Source of the DNA: Bacteroidales bacterium | GTDB taxonomy: Bacteria > Bacteroidota > Bacteroidia > Bacteroidales > WCHB1-69 | Direction: 5' to 3' | Assembly (NCBI GenBank): GCA_031264975.1 | Contig: JAISDH010000123.1 | Coordinates: forward strand, 1 to 17,024 | Length of the DNA: 17,024 bases | Shown here: positions 7,499 to 16,400 of the stretch, piece after piece | Layout of the letters: each line of letters begins with the position of its first letter | Position numbering within the stretch: the stretch's first letter is position 1 | The notes under the pieces: model-generated | What the model was told of the DNA's origin: nothing | The model's database searches: none | Seen by the model: the letters and a program-made list of their open reading frames with translations, nothing else | Made by a program: the position numbers and the translations under genes

Positions 7499-8029
7499 AT
7501 GAACAATTGTACGAGTTATCAACAAAAAAACACATGGCAAAATATTTCTGCTCCTGCGTGTGGCGGGGTGGAAAGTCATTCGCACTGCTATAAACTATCT
7601 TCCAGAATGCTGGAAAGTCATTTGCACTACTTTAAATCACTTTCCAGAGTTCTGGAACGTCTCTTGCACTACTTTAAATCACTTTCCAGAGTTCTGGAAC
7701 GTCTCTTGCACTACTTTAAATCACTTTCCAGAGTTCTGGAAAACCTCTCATACTACTTCAAACCCCTTTCCAGAACTCTGGAAAGCCTCTCAAATTGCTA
7801 CGCACCCCTTTCCAGAACTCTGGAAAGCCTCTCAAATTGCTACGCACCACTTTCCAGAACTCTGGAAAGCCTCTCGAACTACTACAAACCTCTTTCCAGA
7901 ACTCTGGAATGTCTCTCGAACTGCTACGCACCACTTTCCAGAACTCTGGAAAGTCTCCTACACAGCTATGAACTTCTTTCCGGAATATGGGAACCTATTT
8001 CGTATGGCGGCGGGAGAAAACATGTATAA
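7499..8029 (+). CDS. Hypothetical protein of 14-residue tandem repeats (frame A of the array)
   Basis: I do not recognise a characterised family. The 176-residue product has a unique N-terminus (MNNCTSYQQKNTWQNISAPA). From about residue 33 to 164 it carries ten 14-residue repeats of the form LSRTLESLSNCYAP, each the translation of one 42-bp unit. Serine, leucine, tyrosine and cysteine dominate; there is no signal peptide or membrane segment. The start is the first ATG after an in-frame tag at 7463 and lies about 65 nt after the predicted promoter start point. A second frame overlaps it almost completely (7560-8114). Because the unit is a multiple of three and free of stops in both frames, openness alone does not prove translation. 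Base differences between units fall on all three codon positions, which does not favour this frame clearly. This frame has the better start codon; the other has the better stop position relative to the next gene. Confidence 0.4.
   Translation: MNNCTSYQQKNTWQNISAPACGGVESHSHCYKLSSRMLESHLHYFKSLSRVLERLLHYFKSLSRVLERLLHYFKSLSRVLENLSYYFKPLSRTLESLSNCYAPLSRTLESLSNCYAPLSRTLESLSNYYKPLSRTLECLSNCYAPLSRTLESLLHSYELLSGIWEPISYGGGRKHV
7557..8018. repeat. Tandem array of a 42-bp unit with a palindromic core
   Basis: Eleven consecutive 42-bp units begin at 7557, 7599, 7641, 7683, 7725, 7767, 7809, 7851, 7893, 7935 and 7977. The spacing is exact throughout; the first and last units are degenerate. In the eight units from 7641 to 7976 the core TTTCCAGA-nn-TCTGGAA is invariant, while the 24-bp remainder drifts, apart from an identical pair at 7641 and 7683. 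The middle two bases are GT in units at 7641-7725 and AC in units at 7767-7935. As RNA the core can form a 6-7 bp stem with a 4-nt loop. The spacing equals 14 codons and also about four turns of B-DNA, so every palindrome would face the same side of the helix. Confidence 0.95.
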
Positions 8030-8114
8030 CATTCAACAAGACTATATGCTTGCAAAGGAAATATATAATAAAATAACAATAGATAAATGTATTAAAAACC
8101 AACAAAATTTGTAA
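7560..8114 (+). CDS. Alternative overlapping frame of the array, FPELWK-type repeats (frame B)
   Basis: This frame is open from 7503 to 8114 but has no ATG before about 7960. Translation from the GTG at 7560 gives 184 residues with 14-residue repeats such as HFPELWKASRTATH. Beyond the array it continues into a non-repetitive tail (MAAGENMYNIQQDYMLAKEI, then about 16 residues) and stops 3 bp before the ATG of the first DUF6261 gene. That spacing is typical of coupled operon genes and is the main reason to take this frame seriously. Options are GTG initiation, a +1 shift from frame A, a short 37-codon ORF from the ATG at 8004 only, or no translation at all. Probably only one of the two frames is used. 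Confidence 0.3.
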   Translation: MAGWKVIRTAINYLPECWKVICTTLNHFPEFWNVSCTTLNHFPEFWNVSCTTLNHFPEFWKTSHTTSNPFPELWKASQIATHPFPELWKASQIATHHFPELWKASRTTTNLFPELWNVSRTATHHFPELWKVSYTAMNFFPEYGNLFRMAAGENMYNIQQDYMLAKEIYNKITIDKCIKNQQNL

Positions 8115-8117
8115 AAT

Positions 8118-8873
8118 ATGGAAGAAAATAATATTGTAGAAATCAATTATTTAAATTCAAAGTTACTCCGTAATAATGAACACTATCAATTTCTTACTGA
8201 ATTTAAGGATTTGGTGGAATCAATCGGCACGGACGAGTTAAAAATAACGGCAGACTATGCGTCTTTTACCGTCCTTCACAAACAGGAAAACGAAAGTATT
8301 CAGAAGATATTTAAAAGTGAGATTACGGAGAAAAGACTACAGGCGGACAGAGAAAGAGACAATACTTTTCGCGGCATGGCAGATACCATTAAAGGGGCAA
8401 AAAATCATTTTAATGTCGCGGTATCAGAAGCGGCAGGACGGATGGAGATTTTGTTCAAAACTTATGGAAATGTGGCACGTAAACCTTATAATGAAGAAAC
8501 GGCGGCTATTCACACACTTTTAGCGGAATTGAACGGAAAATATGCCGCCGACGTCAAATTACTCGGACTAAAGGAATGGGTAAATGAACTTGAACAGAAA
8601 AATAACACTTTTGATACGCTGACGAAAGTCCGTTTTACGGAACTTGGAACAAGAACAGAATTAAAATCAAAGGAAGTAAGAGAAGAAATCGACAAAATTT
8701 ATTATGCAATCGTCAAACATATCAATGCACTGATGCTAATTGAAAAAAGTTCTGTTTATATAAATTTTATTCATCAATGGAATGTCCGAATTAAGGTATA
8801 CAACGACCTGCTTGCTCAACGTAAAGGACGTTCGGATGCAAAAAAAGATAACGACAATGATGAAGAAGATTAA
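8118..8873 (+). CDS. DUF6261-family protein, first tandem copy
   Basis: This matches the Bacteroidota-restricted family of unknown function that I recall as DUF6261; the match is from memory. The 251-residue protein is mostly helical and rich in Glu and Lys, with no signal peptide or membrane segment, so it is probably cytoplasmic. Family-like segments are the N-terminal LRNNEHYQF (17-25), RERDNTFRG (78-86), KPYNEETAAIHTLLAEL (122-138), KYAADVKLLGL (141-151) and RIKVYNDLLAQRKGR (224-238). It ends in a charged tail (AKKDNDNDEED). It begins 3 bp after the stop of array frame B and is followed, 87 bp on, by a paralogue with 78% identity and no gaps. No separate promoter is obvious, so transcription probably comes through the palindrome array from 7418-7425. 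No catalytic residues can be named. A structural or nucleic-acid-associated role is only a guess from composition. Confidence 0.85.
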   Translation: MEENNIVEINYLNSKLLRNNEHYQFLTEFKDLVESIGTDELKITADYASFTVLHKQENESIQKIFKSEITEKRLQADRERDNTFRGMADTIKGAKNHFNVAVSEAAGRMEILFKTYGNVARKPYNEETAAIHTLLAELNGKYAADVKLLGLKEWVNELEQKNNTFDTLTKVRFTELGTRTELKSKEVREEIDKIYYAIVKHINALMLIEKSSVYINFIHQWNVRIKVYNDLLAQRKGRSDAKKDNDNDEED

Positions 8874-8960
8874 AAGATAAATCAATTGAAAATTAAAAGG
8901 TAATAAATCAATGAAGTTTTATAATTAAAAAGTAATGTATAATTTATAATCAACAGTAGT

Positions 8961-9716
8961 ATGGAAGAACAAAACAGTAAAGAAGTATCTTTTATAAATA
9001 CAAAAGAACTTCGTAATAACGAACATTGTCAACTTTTCACCGAGTTTTCGGATTTGGTGGAATCAACCGGCTCTGACGAATTAAAAATAACGGCAGAGTA
9101 TGCGTCTTTTACTGTCCTTTACAAACAGGAAAATGAAAGTATTAAGAAAATATTCAAGAGTGATATTACAGAGAAAAGACTGCAGGCAGACAGGGAAAGA
9201 GATAATACTTTTCGCGGCACGGCAAATACGGTTAAAGGGGCAAAAAATCATTTTAATCCTGTAGTATCGGAAGCGGCAGAACGGGTAGGCATTTTGTTTA
9301 AGTCTTATGGCAATGTAGCAAGCAAACCCTATAATGAAGAAACGGCGGCTATTCACACGCTTTTAGCGGAATTAAAGGGAAAATATGCCGCCGACGTCAA
9401 ATTACTTGGACTACAGGAATGGGTAAACGAACTTGAACGAAAAAATAATGCTTTTGACCTCTTGATGAAAGCCCGTTTTTCGGAATTGGAACAGCGAACA
9501 GAATTAAAAGCAAAGGAAGTACGAAATGAAATAGACAAAGTTTATCAACTCATTATCAAACGTATCAATGCTTTGATGTTGATAGAAAAAAATCCTGTTC
9601 ATGAAACTTTTATTCGTCAGTGGAACGCCCGAATCAAGGTATACAACGACCTGCTCGCTCAACGTAAGGGACGTTCGAATGCAAAAAAAGATAACGACTA
9701 TGACGAAGAAGATTAA
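8961..9716 (+). CDS. DUF6261-family protein, second tandem copy
   Basis: This is the paralogue of the preceding gene, also 251 residues, aligning end to end without gaps (196 of 251 identical by hand count). The most conserved parts are residues 71-86 (EKRLQADRERDNTFRG), 122-151 around KPYNEETAAIHTLLAEL, and the C-terminal RIKVYNDLLAQRKGRS with its charged tail. Differences concentrate in the first 30 residues and around 211-220, where six of ten residues differ. The ATG at 8961 is the only sensible start, matching the first copy (MEEQNSKEV against MEENNIVEI). The 87-bp gap between the copies is AT-rich and has no recognisable promoter. Function is unknown; retention of two diverged but intact copies suggests both are in use. 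After its stop the DNA turns into repeat-rich non-coding sequence. Confidence 0.85.
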   Translation: MEEQNSKEVSFINTKELRNNEHCQLFTEFSDLVESTGSDELKITAEYASFTVLYKQENESIKKIFKSDITEKRLQADRERDNTFRGTANTVKGAKNHFNPVVSEAAERVGILFKSYGNVASKPYNEETAAIHTLLAELKGKYAADVKLLGLQEWVNELERKNNAFDLLMKARFSELEQRTELKAKEVRNEIDKVYQLIIKRINALMLIEKNPVHETFIRQWNARIKVYNDLLAQRKGRSNAKKDNDYDEED

Positions 9717-9772
9717 AAATGATTAACGATTAATATTAGAAACAATGAAACAAATAAATCGGTATTTAAAAA

Positions 9773-9842
9773 TGTCCCGTAGGGACAATATATTGGTAAA
9801 AAACAGAAGATTCTCCACCTACCACCGTCCCGTCAAGGACGG
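9773..9842. repeat. GTCCCGTAGGGAC-type palindromic repeat
   Basis: TGTCCC-gta-GGGACA at 9773-9787 is a 6-bp stem with a 3-nt loop. It is followed by TTGGTA (about 9793-9798), which can pair with TACCA (9820-9824), and then by CCGTCC-cgtcaa-GGACGG at 9825-9842. Together they form a compound element of nested stems. A related GTCCC-gtat-GGGAC lies at 10191-10204. I recall GTCCCGTAGGGAC elements as dispersed intergenic repeats in Bacteroidota. Confidence 0.65.
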
Positions 9843-9876
9843 AATGTGGGAGAAAGAAAACAATCATTTCTATTGT

Positions 9877-9914
9877 CTGAATCAGGATTCACAGGATTTG
9901 AGGATGAGCAGGAT
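9877..9914 (+). repeat. Right copy of the inner inverted repeat
   Basis: It begins CTGAATCAGGATT and consists of CAGGATT-like units; 34 of 38 bases match the reverse complement of 7136-7173. The pair encloses the promoter, the 42-bp array and both DUF6261 genes. Confidence 0.75.
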
Positions 9915-9986
9915 GAGAAAAATAGAAATAGAAAATAAAAAAACAGGCAGCGTAACCGCAATTTATACACTGTCATTATGGTATTG

Positions 9987-10012
9987 TTGTAGAGACGCAA
10001 TGCTTCGCGTCT
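9987..10012 (+). repeat. GTAGAGACGC repeat, forward copy
   Basis: This 26-bp element (TTGTAGAGACGCAATGCTTC, then GCGTCT) contains a short internal palindrome, GACGC...GCGTC. It is 25/26 identical to the reverse complement of 10111-10136, forming an inverted pair about 100 bp apart. Confidence 0.75.
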
Positions 10013-10110
10013 TCTTCGGAGACAAGAAAAAAGCAACAAGCACAATTCGTCATTGCAGGCTTGACTTGCAATCCTCTTTCATTAGATTCGTTGGATTCGC
10101 CAGATTCATT

Positions 10111-10136
10111 AGACGCGAAGCATCGCGTCTCTACAA
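10111..10136 (-). repeat. GTAGAGACGC repeat, inverted copy
   Basis: Reverse-complement partner of 9987-10012 with one mismatch. The two copies could form a 26-bp stem around a 98-bp loop, and each also has an internal GACGC/GCGTC stem. Confidence 0.75.
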
Positions 10137-10144
10137 TTTAGGGG

Positions 10145-10164
10145 ATTCTGACTTTTGTCAGAAT
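10145..10164. repeat. Perfect 8-bp hairpin
   Basis: ATTCTGAC-tttt-GTCAGAAT is a perfect stem with a four-T loop. No T-run follows on the + strand, so it looks more like part of the palindromic repeat cluster than a terminator of the DUF6261 unit. Confidence 0.6.
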
Positions 10165-10190
10165 GACAGGTATCGCTACACGAAAGCAAT

Positions 10191-10249
10191 GTCCCGTATG
10201 GGACTAAATATGTATAACCCCTTGCAAGCGAAGTGCAGCTGGGGGTATA
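10191..10249. repeat. GTCCC/GGGAC hairpin followed by a TATAACCCC stem
   Basis: GTCCC-gtat-GGGAC (10191-10204) is followed by TATAACCCC (10213-10221) facing GGGGGTATA (10241-10249), one mismatch, with TGCA on each side of the inner loop. This is the second GTCCC-type element of the interval. Confidence 0.6.
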
Positions 10250-10399
10250 AGATGACGTCTACCTTATCAGAACTGCGTAGTAGTTCAATTTGCTATCATG
10301 ATAATCATTCAAATCAAATAAATCACAGTTCAGACAAAAGAAGGTGAAAGGACAAAGGCACTAAAAGGCAAAAGGTACAAGCAACGAGCATTTCTTCGC

Positions 10400-10439
10400 G
10401 GCTTGCCTGCCTGTTGCTTGTTGCATGCTGCTTGTTGCC
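10400..10439. repeat. Right copy of the outer inverted repeat
   Basis: The reverse complement of this 40-bp tract aligns to 6992-7038 with two mismatches and one 7-base unit fewer. It lies 55 bp upstream of the large surface-protein gene and closes the accessory block. Confidence 0.8.
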
Positions 10440-10494
10440 TTATAACACGAAATTCAAATTAAATTTTTAAATATATTATTAATACCAAAACAGT

Positions 10495-13400
10495 ATGAAA
10501 AAGTACATTATTTTAGCTTTGGGAATATTTTTGATGACGCCGTCGATGTATTCCCAGACAGCAGTCCAAAAATGGACAGAAGATTTCGACGGCAATGTTT
10601 CCTTTACCGCTAACCCGCCTTCTGCATGGGAGAGAGATACGAATTATTTCACAAGTTCTCCTCATGCCTATTTGGGAACTGTTCCCAATATAGTGGGAAG
10701 TATAAGCGTTTTGGAAACGCCAACGTATGACTTTAGAGTATACAATCATATATTATTACGCTTCAAGCACATTTGTAAGGTATCTCCGCAGGATATTATT
10801 CGTATAGAATACAAAATAAGCAATGAAGCATGGAAACCTGTTCCGCCTTCTACGTATCAAGGAAATTCAATGACTTTTCTATCGCGAGGTTTTAGCGCCG
10901 CCAGCTATATGGAATGGGAGGCGGGCGATTCTTTAGCAATACCGCTTGCTTCCTGGTGGAAAGAAGAAACCTTTGACCTAAGTTTTGAAACCGGAGGCGA
11001 CCAAGCTGCCCAGTTTCGGTTTATTATCCAGCACGGCAGTATACCGGGAACGCAAATATCTTACGGTTGGCTACTGGACGATTTTGAAATCATTGCAGCC
11101 ACTTTTGAAATGAGACCTCCAATAGTAGAATTTATGTCGCCCGTTATCTCGGATTCGGTTAACAGCACAGGTCCCTATAACATTCGTGCCAGGGTGAAAA
11201 CCTCAACAAAGGCTCCGATTGAACATCCCGTCTTAAAATATACGGCAACCAAAAACGGAACAACGATAGCAAGCGATTCTATTTTAATGACCCCAACAGT
11301 GGCAGGAGATTCTTTGTGGAACGCAACCATACCGCAGTTTCAAATAGGAACAACAATTACCTACTCCATTACAGGGAAAGATACAAATAACAATCAGACA
11401 ATGGAAAGTTTAACATATTTGATTGTTGGAGCATCCGGCGTTCCTGATACGGTCATCGTGGGAACAGGAACAATAATAACATACGATCTGCCTATTCAGA
11501 TGAATTATGAATATGGCTGGTCGCGTCAATTGTATATGGCGTCCGAAATAAGTACTACTTCTTCCGGAGGTTGGATTTCCCATTTGGCATGGGATTATGC
11601 TGCTTCCTCTTCCCAAAATCGTTACACTCAAAAGTGTTATTTTCGTGCAGTGGATGATACGGTGGTAACTACTGATCCTTTCGATCCACTGGGAGACGGC
11701 GCTACACAAGTATGGTCGGGCTCTATACAGTTGACACAAGGCTGGAGTGAAATTAAGTTGGATGTTCCCTTCTTTTTGCCTCATGGTAAGAATCTATTGA
11801 TTTATTGGGAGCACAAACAAGGATACTATAACACTTATTATTATTTCAGAGCACATACTACGCCTGTTTATCGGTCAGTTGGGTCTATGGATAGAACTGC
11901 TTTCCCTAGTACATACTATGGAATAAGGGACATTGAGCGCGTTAATGCTCGATTTGTTATATCATCTGTTCCTGCCTCCAATACTCCTTCTGCTGTATTG
12001 CAATCTATTGATGTTCCCAATCCCTTAATCATTGCTCCCAATACGCAGGTTCCTGTTGTGGCGCGTATCCAAAACAAAGCATTTACCGATTTGGATTCAG
12101 TTGTTATTACTTATTCGATAAATGGCTCTACGCCGACAGATAAAGTGTGGCGCGGCAAATTGGCTTTGGACATGAGCATACAAGATACCCTCGACTATTA
12201 TACTCCCAAAATGAACGGGTTGGATACATTCGTTGTTTGGATAAGCATGCCCAATGGCGTTACAGACGGTATAACCTATGACGATACAGTAACCAAAATT
12301 GTTTATGCCTGTACCGATATTACCATAGAGTTTGTTGAGCCACCACAAGACACGGTTTATTATGTAGGACCTTTTTATATCGATGTTCGCATGTCCAGCC
12401 ATACGGGTAATTTACCCAATACTCTATGGTTGCATCTAAATTCAACAATTGGCGGCGCTACAGTCGTTGATTCTGTTGCGATGAGTTATGATGTTAGCTC
12501 CAATCTGTGGAAAAGCATTATTCCTTTATTTAACTTTGGAACCAATATGGTCTATTCGGTTAATCTGACAGACGTCATGGGCAATCCGGTGAGTATCATT
12601 GACAGTTTCTTTATCAAACGAGCGCTGATTACCGATATAGCAGGCGTTTATACCTTTGGAGAAGCCGATACATTAGCAAATATTGCCAGTACTCTTGCTG
12701 GAGTTGTTTATTCAACAGATCAACCAACGACTTGGACACGTTCTTTATATCAGTCATACGAAATATCTGCCGACAGAAGACCATTAAACATAGCAAAAAT
12801 TGCATGGTATAATCCGGGAACTTCACAGGGACAAACCCGTACGGCATTTACCATACACCTAAAAACAACATTGGATAAAGGACATGGGATAACTTATAGA
12901 AACCCTGCAGGCGAGGGCGCTACATTAGTTTATAGCGGAAACATAACCACCAAACGGGGATGGAATGAGGTAAATTTAATTGCTCCTTTTGTTGTTCCTC
13001 AGGGAAGTAATCTAATGATTTATTTTGAAGATAAAACAGGCAGCGTTCCACCGCCAACAACTAAAGTCCTTTGGGCAGCTTCTTATTGCGAAGCCATGAA
13101 CGCGTTTGAGAGTATGCCGGGAGGGATTTATGGTTCTGACATAGCTCCGATATTACGTTTTTCCTTTGCCGGCACTTCCGTGCCTGACAGTAATTCGGTA
13201 GCGCTGGATAAAATTTTGCCCGAACCACAAGACGTCATTCCAGGAATAACAAACCCGATACAGGCAGTGATTCGCAACAGAGGCGCAAAGAATTTAACTT
13301 CCTGCAGCATCTCTTGGACTTTAAACGGAACAGCGGGAACGACCTATTCCTATACAGGAAATTTGGCTGAAGATTTTACCGATACGGTAACGCTTGGTTA

Positions 13401-16400
13401 TTATACTCCGGTTTTTGGAGACCGTGATATTGTCAAAGCCTGGGTAAGCATGCCCAATGGAGAGATAGATTTAACCAATGAAGATGATACGCTAACGGTT
13501 GAAAAACTTGTTTGCGGGAATGGTATGACAGGAACTTATATTGTTGGTCTGTCTACCGGCGCAAATTATGCATCCCTAAACGACGCTTTTTCTGCCTTAC
13601 AAACATGCGGTATTGACCAAAAGGTTACCCTTGCCATAGAATCAGGGGTGTATAACCAAACTATGTATTTGGATATGGAGGCTTTGAGCAATATGGGGCT
13701 TACAGATACGCTGGTTATAACTTCCTTTACGGGAAATGCTGCCGATGTTACGCTAAAGACTACTGCTGCCGGTATGCGTTTTTACAACAATCACAATATT
13801 ATTGTTCAAGCCATTACCATAGACGCTACGACTGGGACATATGCAATAGACTTTACCGCAGGACTTTGTAACAATATTGTTATTAGAGATTGCCGATTAT
13901 TTGCAGATACAACATCTTCATCCGGGTCGGTCATTTATAAAGATCTGTTTGGAACACAGAGAATAGAGGATATTTATATTATCAACAATTTGATAATGGG
14001 AGGCACTAATGGTATCTATCTGCGATCAGGCTATGATCAGGTATACAATGATGTCTACAATGGACGGATTGTTGTGGACAGCAATATTGTTATCAATAAT
14101 TTCGGCACGGCAATTTCGCTCGGTGGCGACGTCATACTTTGTAATCAAAATACTATATCAAGTCCAATAACAGGTATAACCAATTGGTACGGTATAGACG
14201 CTACAACCGGAGGAGACGGACGCATTATGAATAATCATATCATACAGCATGGCGTAGCTACATCCCCAACCGGAATAGCTATCAGTCATATGACTACTGC
14301 CACTTCTACTGACACGGCTATTGTTGCCAATAATGAAATTATCCTTTCTGCAAGCAGCGCCGCTCAAGGAATTCGTTTTGCGAGAGCAAAAATTTTACAT
14401 AACACAATCTATATATCGGGAACAGGCGCATCCCAAGGTATCTCTGTAGGTAACATAGGAGAGATGAAAAACAATATTATTGTAACACTTGGAAATGGGG
14501 CGTTTCCTTTCAATGGAAATGTAGCAAATATATTTACAAACCTCAGCGTAGATTATAATAGTACATACAGTCTCTCTGATATGATATGCGGAGGAGCAGC
14601 GCTTTTGCCCTTGCAAGTGTGGAAGGAAACAATAGATATACATTCCGTACGCATTTTGCCTGACTTTATTGATCCGACAACAAGTTTGAAATTGGCTTCT
14701 TATACGGATTTGTTGGCTCCTGTTGTTTATCCTATAAATGAAGATATTGATGGCGTGGCGCGTAATGGTATTACGCTCATGGGTTGTTATGGACTTTCCA
14801 ATGCAACAGCCAATGCGATGTTAATTGAAGTGGAAGGGCTGCAGGAAGGTTTTGCAGTAGGGCAAACCGATTCTGTGAAAGTTGTTTTATACAATGCCGG
14901 AATAACGCCGCTTACTGCCGTTAATTTGGGCTGGTCAATCAATGGCGTTACACAAAACGGAAATATTCCTTTATCGGTTTCTTTGGCACAAGGAGAATCC
15001 TCCGCGCTCGGATTTGGAACAATCACCTATCCTGCTCAAAAGGTTACCGTAAAAGTATGGATTAATAGCCTCAACGGAGGAACGGCAATAGACGACTATT
15101 TGCCGGATGATACTATCTCTTCGTCAGTCTATCTTTGTCAAAGTCCGTTTAAAGGATTGTTGACCATTGGCGCTACGGGAGATTTTCCAACCCTGACAGA
15201 AGCCTACGAAGCATTGCAATTGTGCGGTATGAATGGAAATGTAACCCTGGCTTTCCAAACGGGAACATATAGCGGAGACATAGATTTGACCAACAGCGAT
15301 ACGCTTGTCGGCAATTATAGCTTAACGTTTGCTTCCCTTAGCGGCGACGCCAACGATGTAACTTTATCTTCGGGAGGAGTAGGATTTCGTCTCAATAATA
15401 CAAAGAATATTATTATTAAAGATATTACCATTGATGTAAGGCAAGGCACGTTCGGCATACACTTTACGGGAGCGGCTTACAATATAACAGTAGATAATTG
15501 TATTATTAATGCCAATCCGACCATAATAGTAACAACGGTGACTACTGCAGGAATATATAAGCCTAACAATACCGGCAGTTTGGATGGACTTACGGTGAAG
15601 AATTGTAGCATAGATGGAGGTTTCCATGGCATTTATCTCTATGGAACGAGTACTAATTATTGCCAAAATGTAGTAATAGACAATAACACTCTTACCAATC
15701 AATTCCGTACTGCCATATATCTCTATTATGTTTATACCAAGAGTATTTCCTACAATCGTATGAGCCCTCGTTCACTATATACAGATACACAATGGCAGGG
15801 TGTGAATGGCGCTTATTTACGCAATGGCGGCAATATTATCGGAAACCGTGTATCGGCTAACAGTTCGACCATTACCTCTAGTTTCAGTGGATTATATTTC
15901 AGTTATATTGATACGGCATTGATAGCAAACAATGAAATATATATCAATGGAAATGCATCTACCACAGATGGAATTTATATAGGTTATCCCGGATCGGTAC
16001 ATGTTATTAATAATACGGTTTATACGGTAAAATCCGGAACAGCGGGGACAAATCGGGCGCATTATAATGCCATAAGGAGTGGCTACAGTTCGTTGATTAG
16101 AAATAATATCTTCGCTGCATCAGGCGGCGCTGCGGGAACTACATATGCTTTTTACTTTTACGGTTCGGCAGCAGACTTTACCAACTATAGCGCCGGCTAT
16201 GAAGCAGATTACAATGATTATTATTCCACAGGAACAAATATAGGCTACGTAGCGGGAGCAAATCGGACAGATTTGACGGCATGGAAAACGGCTATCGCAC
16301 CTTTGGATGAACATTCTGTCAACAAACATCCTTCGTTTGCCGATTCGGCGAATAGTTTGGCGTTGGCGTCTTATCCGGATAGCTTGCTTTGTCCCAGGTG

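Larger units (their letters stand above)
9717..10494. other. Repeat-rich intergenic region, no convincing gene
   Basis: This 778-bp interval holds at least eight short inverted or dispersed repeats, listed separately, and no gene that I trust. One 200-codon frame is open (9745-10347), but its translation follows the repeats and looks like no protein family. Further small motifs include a 9-bp direct repeat of GATTCnnnn (three copies, 10084-10110) and an ATTGCAGG...TTGCAATCC segment near 10051-10073. The tract resembles an accumulation site for small palindromic repeats of types common in Bacteroidota. I see no clear promoter for the large gene at 10495. Confidence 0.7.

Noticed and set aside
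7557..8018. CRISPR array
   Set aside because: An 18-bp repeat with 24-bp spacers looks superficially similar, but the spacers are clearly related to each other, the repeat is too short, and no cas genes are nearby.
9745..10347. 200-codon open reading frame after the second DUF6261 gene
   Set aside because: It runs straight through GTCCC, CAGGATT and GTAGAGACGC repeat elements. The translation has no recognisable domain and looks like translated repeats, so it is probably a chance frame.
6992..10439. Complete insertion sequence or transposon
   Set aside because: The inverted repeats are suggestive, but no transposase, recombinase or integrase reading frame lies between them and no flanking target duplication was evident by eye.
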